From Actinomycetota bacterium (GTDB lineage: Bacteria; Actinomycetota; Thermoleophilia; Solirubrobacterales; Solirubrobacteraceae), in NCBI GenBank assembly GCA_005883905.1, contig VAYD01000092.1:1-5677 (forward strand): DNA of 5,677 nt. Reading direction: 5' to 3'. A model generated the notes under the pieces. That model had not been told where the DNA came from. It saw only the letters and a list, made by a program, of their open reading frames with translations, and ran no database searches. Both the position numbers and the translations under genes were made by a program. The first letter of the stretch is position 1, and every line of letters begins with the position of its first letter. Positions 1 through 5,677 of the stretch are shown piece after piece.

Positions 1-385
1 GGACCTCTTGGAACGTGCGGCGCAGGACCTGCTCGCGCACGAGCTCGGCCAGCACGACGGACTCCGGCTGGTCGCTCGGCTCTTCGGGCGGATAGAAGAA
101 CGGCGACTCCGGGACCAGCGACGCGAGGTGCTCGTGCAGCGCCGCCACACCCGACCCGGTGCGCGCGCTGATCGGGAACACGTCGTCGCCCACGCCGAGC
201 TCCGCGGCGGCGGTCAGCACGGCGAGCGTCTTCGCGCGGTCCAGCCGGTCGAGCTTGTTGACCGCGACGACCACCGGCACGGGCGACTGGTCGAGCTGCG
301 CGGCGATCCAGCGGTCGCCCGGCCCGACGCCCTCCTCGCCGTTGAGCACGAGCAGCGCGGCATCCGAATCGCCGAGCTCTGCCTC

Positions 386-394
386 GACGCGGCC
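386..394 (-). other. Deletion/frameshift junction inside era
   Basis: The upstream Era frame is good through the codon for P65 (396-394). The downstream Era frame is good from R (391-389) and V (388-386). Only two bases (393-392) separate them, where Era homologues normally have about ten further residues (recalled pattern in related actinobacteria: RDALTERMQR). The net loss is 3n+1 (about 28 nt), so the gap removes residues and also shifts the frame; ribosomal frameshifting alone could not restore the protein. Confidence 0.75.
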
Positions 395-412
395 GGGCGC
401 TGCACCCCCGGC
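392..412. repeat. 6-bp perfect GC hairpin at the era junction
   Basis: GCCGGG (392-397) and CCCGGC (407-412) are perfectly complementary around a 9-nt loop. One arm ends exactly at the era deletion junction. Strong GC hairpins of this kind can promote polymerase skipping or deletion, and can also cause sequencing or assembly dropouts. In this GC-rich DNA such a hairpin can arise by chance, so the link to the lesion is only suggestive. Confidence 0.4.
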
Positions 413-584
413 AGGTCGACCAGCACGAGCTGCGTGTCCTCGCCGGTCGACACCCCGCGGATCGCGCGGCGCGTCGTCTGCGGCTTGTCGGAGACGATCG
501 CGACCTTGCGCCCGACGAGCGCGTTGACGAGCGTCGACTTGCCGACGTTCGGCCGCCCCGCCAGCGCCACGAAGCCGGCGCGGC

Positions 585-957
585 TCACCAGGTCAGCAGC
601 TCCGCCTGCAGGGCGAGCATCTCGCCGTCGTCGGTCTCGTGATCCATCCCGGCCAGGTGCAGCGCGCCGTGCACGATCGCCTCGCGCAGGTCCGCGGTGT
701 GCTCCGGGCAGATCACCACGTCGCCGAGCTCGCGCGGGCCTGCGGACGGCCCGGCCTCGTCAACAGGGAACGAGAGCACGTCGGTCGGTGCGCTCTTGCC
801 GCGATGCTCGGCGTTCAGCGCCGCGATCGTGTCGGCGTCGACGAACGCCACCGCGACGTGGCCGTCCTCGACCGCCGCCGACGCCAGCGCGATGCTGACG
901 AGGCGCTCGATCTCGGCCTCAGGCGGGGCGCCGGGCGGTGGGTCGAGGACCTCGACG

Positions 958-965
<8 letters not shown>
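585..965 (-). CDS. ybeY: Endoribonuclease YbeY (16S rRNA 3'-end maturation)
   Basis: YbeY is a zinc-dependent single-strand endoribonuclease of the UPF0054 family, needed for 16S rRNA 3' processing and ribosome quality control. The 126-residue product has the family hallmarks: [17 protein letters not shown] (residues 51-67, with conserved R55), LGDVVIC (80-86) and the metal site [11 protein letters not shown] with H99, H103 and H109, followed by ETDDGEM. The start is GTG at 965-963; its first eight bases, GTGCTTGA, also contain the phoH stop, so translation is probably coupled, and no Shine-Dalgarno sequence is seen. The stop TGA overlaps the era GTG. The protein is shorter than the roughly 150 residues usual for the family. 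Most of the difference is a shortened segment ([11 protein letters not shown]) between GDVVIC and the first metal histidine. The frame is intact, so I read this as a lineage variant. Confidence 0.95.
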
Positions 966-1937
<972 letters not shown>

Positions 1938-1941
<4 letters not shown>

Positions 1942-2369
1942 GAGAGCGCCTCCTTGACCTTCGCACTGACGCGCGAACCGTCCGCGCGCCCGCCGACCTT
2001 CCCCATCGCGGCCTTCATCGCCACGCCCATCTGCTTCATCTCGACGGCACCGGTCTCCGCGATCGCCTCGGCGACGATCGAGTCGAGCTCCTCGTCGCTC
2101 AGCTCCGCGGGCAGGTAGGCGCCGATGATCTCTGCTTCGGTCTCCTCGGCCGTCGCCAGCTCGGCGCGGCCGCCGTCGCGGAACGCGCGTGCGGACTCCT
2201 GGCGTCGCTTGCGCTCGCGGCGCAGGACCGCGGTCTCGTCGCCGTCGCCCTCCTTGGCGGCCTTCTGAAGCTCGGAAAGGATCAGGCGCAGCGCCTGGAC
2301 ACGGTCCTTGTCGCCCTCTTTCATCGCGAGAACGACGTCCTGCTTGACCCTGTCGGCAACTGTCACCAC
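1938..2369 (-). CDS. yqeY: GatB/YqeY domain protein
   Basis: This is a small helical cytoplasmic protein of the YqeY family, related to the C-terminal tRNA-binding tail domain of the amidotransferase subunit GatB. Its role as a free protein is poorly defined; tRNA-related work is assumed from the fold. The 143 residues match the usual length of about 148. Characteristic stretches are RVQALRLILSELQKAAKEG, LRRERKRRQESARAFRDGGR, IIGAYLPAELSDEELDSIV and a glycine-rich C-terminus GKVGGRADGSRVSAKVKEAL. The start is one of two adjacent GTG codons, 2369 or 2366; the second gives MTVADRVKQD, which looks more like relatives. There is no Shine-Dalgarno, but a TANNNT hexamer lies just upstream, so the message may be leaderless. 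The stop overlaps the phoH start by 4 nt, making this the first gene of the yqeY-phoH-ybeY-era unit. Confidence 0.92.
1949..1955 (-). promoter_or_regulatory. Strong Shine-Dalgarno for phoH
   Basis: AAGGAGG on the minus strand lies 7 nt before the phoH ATG (1941). It sits inside the last codons of yqeY and confirms the short phoH start over any longer one. It is the only near-perfect ribosome binding site I see; other genes in the window rely on overlap coupling or appear leaderless. Confidence 0.8.
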
Positions 2370-2374
2370 ATCCG

Positions 2375-2380
2375 ATGGTA
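2375..2380 (-). promoter_or_regulatory. -10 element of the yqeY-phoH-ybeY-era operon (putative leaderless promoter)
   Basis: TACCAT on the minus strand fits the actinobacterial -10 pattern TANNNT. It ends 5 nt before the GTG at 2369 and 8 nt before the GTG at 2366, so transcription would begin at or next to the start codon. No convincing -35 is seen: the hexamer at the 17-nt spacing is GTCGGT. It is interlocked with the divergent lipoprotein promoter. Confidence 0.5.
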
Positions 2381-2409
2381 GCTGGCGCGCTGGCCGTACC
2401 GACTCGGCG

Positions 2410-2415
2410 TAGCAT
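2410..2415 (+). promoter_or_regulatory. -10 element of the lipoprotein gene (putative leaderless promoter)
   Basis: TAGCAT fits TANNNT and ends 7 nt before the GTG at 2423, so the expected start of transcription falls on or beside that codon. No recognisable -35 hexamer precedes it. Only 29 bp separate it from the divergent -10 of yqeY, so RNA polymerase footprints would overlap. The intervening DNA carries the direct repeat GCTGGC (2381-2386 and 2389-2394). Confidence 0.5.
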
Positions 2416-2422
2416 CGTCGGC

Positions 2423-3157
2423 GTGCGGCGCATGGTGCTCTGCGTCCCGCTCGTGCTCGTCCTCGCCGGCTGCGGCGCAGGCAAGAAGCCGCACGAGCGC
2501 AGCGCACGGCCGGCGCAGGCGCCGCTGCCGGCAGCGCCGATCTCGGCGCGCGACCTGAAGCTCAACGGCCGGATCGTGATCACGAACGGCTGGCAGGGCG
2601 TCGTCACCGGCCAGCGCCTGAGCGTCGCCGCGGGCCGTTACGCGCGCAGCGGCGAAGGCGTGGCGCTCGTGTCCGATGCCCGTGACCTCGAGCGGGAGGT
2701 GCGCGCGCCGCGCGGCGAAGGGTCGCTGCGCTTCCTGCGGCGCAACGGACCACAGCTCGAGCTGCGCTCGCGCGCCGGGCACCGCTTCGGGCTCGACCTG
2801 CGCACGCTGCGGCTCTTCCGCATCGACGCGAACGCGCACCAGGCCTGTCCGGCCGGCGCGCTGCCGTTGCGGCTGCCGCGGCTGCGGCTGCGCTTCTCGC
2901 CCCATGGCCTGAGCCCGCTGCCGCGGCCCCGCTCGGAGGAGTTCGCGGCGCTGCTCGCGATCCTCGCCGGCGTCCGAGGCAACGTCGAGGCCATCGATGC
3001 CCGCCCCGCTGCCAATGCGCCCTGCGGGCTCGGCGGCCGGACGCTCGCGGCGCGCGTGGCGATCGCCACGCCGCGCCCGATCGTGAGCGTCTTCCGGCGC
3101 ACCGTGCTGGTCTCGCGTTTCAGCCGCGGCTGGCGCGCCTGGCGCGTCGTGCGATAG
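2423..3157 (+). CDS. Predicted lipoprotein of unknown function
   Basis: I do not recognise a family. The N-terminus is a textbook lipoprotein signal: basic MRR, hydrophobic VLCVPLVLV, lipobox LAGC with the lipidated Cys at residue 17, then a polar linker (GAGKKPHERSARPAQAPLP). The mature part is rich in Arg and starts with a beta-like stretch LNGRIVITNGWQGVVTGQRL (47-66). It has two further cysteines (C142, C201) that could form a disulfide, and a low-complexity run LPLRLPRLRLRF (147-158) coded by repeated GCGGCTGC-like units. The start GTG 2423 is preferred because it supplies the two arginines and sits 7 nt after a TANNNT hexamer. ATG 2432 is possible but gives an uncharged signal, and ATG 2375 would run through the divergent promoter. 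The next gene on the same strand encodes a secreted NlpC/P60 peptidase, so a shared envelope role is possible but unproven. Confidence 0.75.
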   Translation: MRRMVLCVPLVLVLAGCGAGKKPHERSARPAQAPLPAAPISARDLKLNGRIVITNGWQGVVTGQRLSVAAGRYARSGEGVALVSDARDLEREVRAPRGEGSLRFLRRNGPQLELRSRAGHRFGLDLRTLRLFRIDANAHQACPAGALPLRLPRLRLRFSPHGLSPLPRPRSEEFAALLAILAGVRGNVEAIDARPAANAPCGLGGRTLAARVAIATPRPIVSVFRRTVLVSRFSRGWRAWRVVR

Positions 3158-3176
3158 CGCCTCGACGTCCAGGCGC
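3157..3176 (+). terminator. Hairpin after the lipoprotein gene, possible terminator
   Basis: GCGCCT (3157-3162) pairs perfectly with AGGCGC (3171-3176) around an 8-nt loop, beginning at the last base of the TAG stop. No T-tract follows. Its position right at the gene end suggests a terminator or mRNA-end stabiliser, but a 6-bp GC stem is cheap in such DNA. If it does not terminate, the NlpC/P60 gene may be read through from the lipoprotein promoter. Confidence 0.35.
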
Positions 3177-3251
3177 AGACGGGCCCGCTGAAGCGCGCTG
3201 GCGTCCTGGTCGATGAGATCGCGGCGCGTTCCCATCAGACTGCCGCACCAC

Positions 3252-4283
3252 ATGACTCGCTTGAAGCTGCTCACGATCCTCGCCGCGCTCGTCGCCGCCG
3301 CCCCTGCGCAGGGCGCGGTTCGCGGGCTCGGCAGCTGGGACCCGATCGCCCAGCGGATGGTGCGCGAGGCCGGCGTGCTGCCGTCGCGGCCGGCCGGCGG
3401 CTTCGGCGGCGCACAGCGCCTGGACGGCGCCGAGCTCAACGACGCGTTCGCCGCGTTGAGCATGCGGCTGGGCCTGCCGGCGGTGCGCGTCTGGGGCGGC
3501 CATGTCTCGGTCACGCGCTTCGACGCGCTGCTCGTCGAGCAGCTCGGGATGAGCGACGTCGCGCAGGCGGTCCAGGCCGAGGCGCAGCGCGCCGGCCTGC
3601 GCCCCGGCCCGCGCTTCGGCACCGAGGTCGTCGCGCGCGAGCTCGATCTGCGCTTCAACCACGACTCCGCGCACGACGCGCAGGAGCTGTACCCATGGGA
3701 GGCGATCACGCGGGCCGAGGCGGCGTGGTCGCTGGCGATCGTGCTGCAGTGGGGGCACACACAGCCGGAGGCTGTGGGTCCCGGCTCGCAGCAGGCCTAC
3801 GCGCGCGACGTGCTCAGCCACTTCGTGCTGCCCGCGTACACCCGCGCGCAGCGCGCCGCGCTGCGGATCGCGGTGTCCAAGGTCGGCATGCCCTACATCT
3901 GGGGCGGCGAGACCGACTGGGCCGGCTCGTGGTTCGGCTGGCAGGCGCACGGCGGCTACGACTGCTCGGGGCTCGTCTGGCGCGTCTTCATCCTCGGCCG
4001 CCAGCCCGCCGGCGCGCGAATCCACGGCCGCACCGCCGCGGCGATGGCGGCCGAGATCCCGCGCTCGCAGCGCCTGCGCATGGACGAGACGCAGCCAGGC
4101 GACCTGCTGTTCTTCGGCCGCGCCCGGATCTGGTCGCGCGTGACGGAGGCGAACGTCACCCACGTCGGCATCGCGATCGGCAACGGCTGGATGATCAACT
4201 CGTCAAGCCAGGGCGTCACGATCGCGCCGCTGTGGGAGGACTGGCGCGTGAAGGGCTTCAGCTTCGCGGGGCGGATTCTGTAG
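3252..4283 (+). CDS. Secreted NlpC/P60 cysteine peptidase with SLH-like N-terminal region
   Basis: NlpC/P60 enzymes cleave amide bonds in peptidoglycan stem peptides. The 343-residue product starts with a Sec signal (MTRLKLLTILAALVAAA, cleavage likely after AQGA, residue 22). Residues about 25-170 contain segments resembling S-layer homology repeats, notably VSVTRFDALLVEQLG (85-99) and WEAITRAEAAWSLAIVL (149-165). The catalytic domain fills about 205-343: GMPYIWGG (212-219), nucleophile in YDCSGLVW (C238), PGDLLFFG (282-289), THVGIAIGNGWMIN (H304). The third catalytic position, 12 residues after H304, is N316 where many members have His. C238 is the only cysteine in the protein. ATG 3252 is preferred since it begins a clean signal peptide; ATG 3213 would add 13 basic residues. 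No Shine-Dalgarno or TANNNT is seen near either, so read-through from the lipoprotein gene is possible. The last 26 bp overlap the convergent ndh. Confidence 0.9.
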   Translation: MTRLKLLTILAALVAAAPAQGAVRGLGSWDPIAQRMVREAGVLPSRPAGGFGGAQRLDGAELNDAFAALSMRLGLPAVRVWGGHVSVTRFDALLVEQLGMSDVAQAVQAEAQRAGLRPGPRFGTEVVARELDLRFNHDSAHDAQELYPWEAITRAEAAWSLAIVLQWGHTQPEAVGPGSQQAYARDVLSHFVLPAYTRAQRAALRIAVSKVGMPYIWGGETDWAGSWFGWQAHGGYDCSGLVWRVFILGRQPAGARIHGRTAAAMAAEIPRSQRLRMDETQPGDLLFFGRARIWSRVTEANVTHVGIAIGNGWMINSSSQGVTIAPLWEDWRVKGFSFAGRIL

Positions 4284-5589
4284 CTTCAGCACCCGTTCCT
4301 CCGGCGCTCTCCTCCCCCAGCCGCGGCGGGTGGCCGAGCCCGCCGAGCTCCGACGCGTCGCGGCCGAAGAACAGCCCGACGTTCCAGTCGACGAGCAGGC
4401 GCAGCTTGCGCTTGAGCCCGGGCATCATCGCCAGGTGGTAGGTGCGCGCGAGCCACCAGGCGGGCGCGCCGCGCCACTTGATCCCGAGGGTGCTGGCGAC
4501 GGCCTCGCCGCGGCCCATGTCGACGAACACGCCGAGCGTCTTGTAGGTGAACGGGCGTACGCGCCCGCTGCCGATCGAGGCCGCGACGTTGCGCGCGACG
4601 CGGCGCCCCTGGCGGATCGCGTGCTGTGCCGTGGGCGGCGACGGGCTGTCGAGCTTCGCCGGGTCCGGGACCGCGGCGGCGTCGCCGATCGCCCAGACGT
4701 CGTCGAAGCCATCGACGCGCATCGTGCGATCGGTGCGGATACGCCCGCCGCGGTCCAGCGGCAGGCCGAGGTGCTCGATCACCGGATGTGGGCGCACGCC
4801 CGCCGTCCACGCGACCGTCCGTGTCGGCACGACCTCGCCGTCACTCAGGCGCGCGGTCCTCTCGGTCACCTCGTCCAGCGTCGTGCGCGTGCGGATCTCG
4901 ATGCCGCGCCCGCGCAGCTCGCGCGTCGCGAACTCCGCCAGCGACGGCTGCACCTCCGGCATCACGCGCTCCTGCGCCTCGACGAGGATCCAGCGCATCC
5001 CCTGCGTGCGGCACCGCGGGTACAGCTCGATCACGTCGGCGGCGAAGTCCTGCAGCTCGGCGAGGCCCTCGAGCCCCGCGTAGCCTGCGCCGACGAACAC
5101 GTACGTCAGCCATGCCTGGCGCACGGCCGGGTCCTCGACGGTCTCGGCCGCCTCCAGCGTGCGCAGGACATGGTTTCGCAACTCGACGGCGTCGGGGAGC
5201 GTCTTGAAGCCCCGGGCGTACTCGGCCAGCCCCGGCACCGGGAGGCTGCGCGACACCGACCCGAGCGCGATGATCAGCTGGTCGTAGGACAGCTGCTCCT
5301 CGTGGCCCTCGGAGGTGCGGATCGTGAGCCGGTGCTCCGCCGGGTCGCCCGAGCAGACGCGCCCGAGCCGCAGGTCGGTGCGCTTCAGCTCCTCGCGCAG
5401 GGGCACGACGACGTGCCGCGGCTCGAGCGTGCCCGCCGCAGCGCCGGGCAGCAGCGGCGTGTAGAGCATGAAGTTGACGTCGTTGACGAGGGTGATCCGC
5501 GCGGCCTGCGCCGGCAGCACCTTCTCGAGCGTCCGAGCGGCGTAAAAGCCGCCGAACCCGCCGCCTGCGATCACCACGTGCCAAGCCAT
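4258..5589 (-). CDS. ndh: Type II NADH dehydrogenase-like FAD/NAD(P) oxidoreductase
   Basis: NDH-2 enzymes are single-subunit, membrane-associated flavoproteins that pass electrons from NADH to quinone without pumping protons. The 443 residues have two dinucleotide folds: the FAD site VVIAGGGFGGFYAARTLEK (5-23) and the NAD site VFVGAGYAGLE (164-174). Also seen are WTAGVRPHP (261-269), the second FAD motif VWAIGDAAAVPD (298-309) and PPTAQHAIRQGR (318-329), matching the quinone/flavin-proximal AQxAxxQG region of NDH-2. There is no CxxC redox pair, which argues against a thioredoxin or disulfide reductase. No clear transmembrane helix is present; the C-terminal part (about 376-410, rich in W, R, K, L) is a candidate amphipathic membrane contact. 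ATG 5589 lies just before the FAD motif. It follows the preceding gene by 10 bp and has no Shine-Dalgarno but a TANNNT hexamer. NADH use is by family; another quinone or ferredoxin acceptor cannot be excluded. Confidence 0.9.
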   Translation of the reverse strand: MAWHVVIAGGGFGGFYAARTLEKVLPAQAARITLVNDVNFMLYTPLLPGAAAGTLEPRHVVVPLREELKRTDLRLGRVCSGDPAEHRLTIRTSEGHEEQLSYDQLIIALGSVSRSLPVPGLAEYARGFKTLPDAVELRNHVLRTLEAAETVEDPAVRQAWLTYVFVGAGYAGLEGLAELQDFAADVIELYPRCRTQGMRWILVEAQERVMPEVQPSLAEFATRELRGRGIEIRTRTTLDEVTERTARLSDGEVVPTRTVAWTAGVRPHPVIEHLGLPLDRGGRIRTDRTMRVDGFDDVWAIGDAAAVPDPAKLDSPSPPTAQHAIRQGRRVARNVAASIGSGRVRPFTYKTLGVFVDMGRGEAVASTLGIKWRGAPAWWLARTYHLAMMPGLKRKLRLLVDWNVGLFFGRDASELGGLGHPPRLGEESAGGTGAEATESAPRS

Positions 5590-5596
5590 GGTTGGG

Positions 5597-5602
5597 ACGT
5601 TA
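5597..5602 (-). promoter_or_regulatory. Putative -10 element in front of ndh
   Basis: TAACGT on the minus strand fits TANNNT and ends 7 nt before the ndh ATG, the spacing of a leaderless start. Its first three bases are the TAA stop of the upstream gene, so the match may partly reflect that stop codon. No -35 is evident. The 10-bp intergenic gap also allows simple co-transcription with the upstream gene. Confidence 0.4.
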
Positions 5603-5677
5603 GCCAGCCCGCAACAGCAGCGCCGCCCACTCGCTGGTCTCGCGACGGTCGGTCTCGCGCAGGCCGTGGGCTTCGAA
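5600..5677 (-). CDS. C-terminal end of an upstream gene, possibly a SAM-dependent methyltransferase
   Basis: Reading the minus strand from the window edge gives 25 codons, FEAHGLRETD then RRETSEWAALLLRAG, ending in TAA at 5602-5600. The rest lies outside the window. The ending, with a glycine-leucine, then E/R-rich strand and SEWAALLLR, resembles the final beta strand of class I methyltransferases, and in particular the ending of ribosomal protein L11 methyltransferase PrmA. This is a guess from a very short tail. The codons have the G/C third positions of the neighbouring genes, which supports coding. The stop lies 10 bp before ndh on the same strand, so the two could form an operon. Confidence 0.55.
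   Translation of the reverse strand, partial: FEAHGLRETDRRETSEWAALLLRAG

Larger units (their letters stand above)
1..588 (-). pseudogene. era: GTPase Era, 3' truncated by window edge and frameshifted by an internal deletion
   Basis: Era is a GTPase that binds the 3' end of 16S rRNA and helps 30S maturation. The start is GTG at 588-586, overlapping the ybeY stop as GTGA; a weak GGAG lies 11 nt upstream. The first frame gives 65 good residues: G1 GRPNVGKS (residues 11-18), the conserved SDKPQTTR (33-40) and G3 DLPG (58-61), then VQRP. After base 394 this frame turns to nonsense. The Era reading resumes in another frame from about base 388 ([20 protein letters not shown]), followed by G4 NKLD (248-259), G5 ISA, and SDQPESVVLAELVREQVLRR up to the edge. 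From G3 to G4 there are about 53 residues instead of the 62 of E. coli Era, so about 28 nt covering switch II and helix 2 are gone. The KH domain lies outside the window. Family identity is certain; whether the lesion is real or an assembly error is not. Confidence 0.88.

Noticed and set aside
386..394. Programmed ribosomal frameshift in era
   Set aside because: The junction lacks about nine residues as well as being out of frame, and there is no slippery heptamer, so a recoding event would not yield a normal Era.
8..898. 296-codon plus-strand open frame across era and ybeY
   Set aside because: Antisense to era and ybeY; its downstream part is a monotone of Arg, Pro and Ala. Its openness does not explain the era lesion.
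2865..2900. Repeated GCGGCTGC-like units as a DNA repeat element
   Set aside because: Short, imperfect and in frame within the lipoprotein gene; best explained as a low-complexity Leu/Arg coding stretch.
2363..3760. 465-codon open frame on the minus strand opposite the lipoprotein and NlpC/P60 genes
   Set aside because: No recognisable motif, low-complexity Arg/Ala/Pro content, and the plus strand there has a signal peptide with lipobox and a conserved catalytic domain.
3120..4163. 347-codon minus-strand open frame opposite the NlpC/P60 gene
   Set aside because: Shadow of the NlpC/P60 frame; no motif and no plausible start context.
4255..4290. 8-bp direct repeat GCTTCAGC (4255-4262 and 4283-4290) at the convergent overlap
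   Set aside because: Too short and isolated to indicate an attachment site or duplication; no mobile gene nearby.
4324..4345. CGGCGGG/CCCGCCG hairpin as a firm terminator for the NlpC/P60 gene
   Set aside because: It lies within the coding sequence of ndh (GGLGHPP region) and has no T-tract; coding constraint alone can explain it.

Overview
The window looks like a chromosomal core region of a very GC-rich actinobacterium. GTG starts, strong G/C third-codon bias, the yqeY-phoH-ybeY-era order and an NlpC/P60 protein with SLH-like segments suggest Thermoleophilia (Solirubrobacterales-like). That placement is inference from protein style; no rRNA or other marker is present to confirm it.

Left part (1-2369, minus strand): a tightly packed cassette read from right to left. 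It encodes YqeY (GatB/YqeY family), PhoH/PhoL ATPase, YbeY endoribonuclease and Era GTPase. Consecutive genes overlap by 4, 8 and 4 nt. YbeY and Era both act on the 3' end of 16S rRNA, so the unit is best read as an RNA/ribosome-maturation operon. Era is cut by the window edge and is also broken inside the window: about 28 nt just after the G3 motif are missing, which shifts the frame. This is the most notable anomaly here, and for an essential gene an assembly or sequencing error must be considered first.

Middle (2370-4283, plus strand): diverging from yqeY is an unrecognised 244-residue predicted lipoprotein, then a secreted 343-residue cysteine peptidase of the NlpC/P60 family. The two are separated by 94 bp that holds a GC hairpin. 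Both products are predicted to be exported and may act at the cell envelope.

Right part (4258-5677, minus strand): a type II NADH dehydrogenase-like flavoprotein whose 3' end overlaps the NlpC/P60 gene tail to tail by 26 bp. Ten bases upstream of its start ends another minus-strand gene, of which only the last 25 codons are visible (possibly a methyltransferase).

Three starts that lack a Shine-Dalgarno sequence (yqeY, the lipoprotein gene, ndh) each have a TANNNT -10-like hexamer 5-7 nt upstream, the pattern expected for leaderless transcripts. I see no tRNA, rRNA, CRISPR array, insertion sequence, integrase or phage gene. No gene-free stretch exceeds 100 bp. I found no convincing novel multi-gene system; the best leads are the broken era, the divergent leaderless promoter pair and the uncharacterised lipoprotein.
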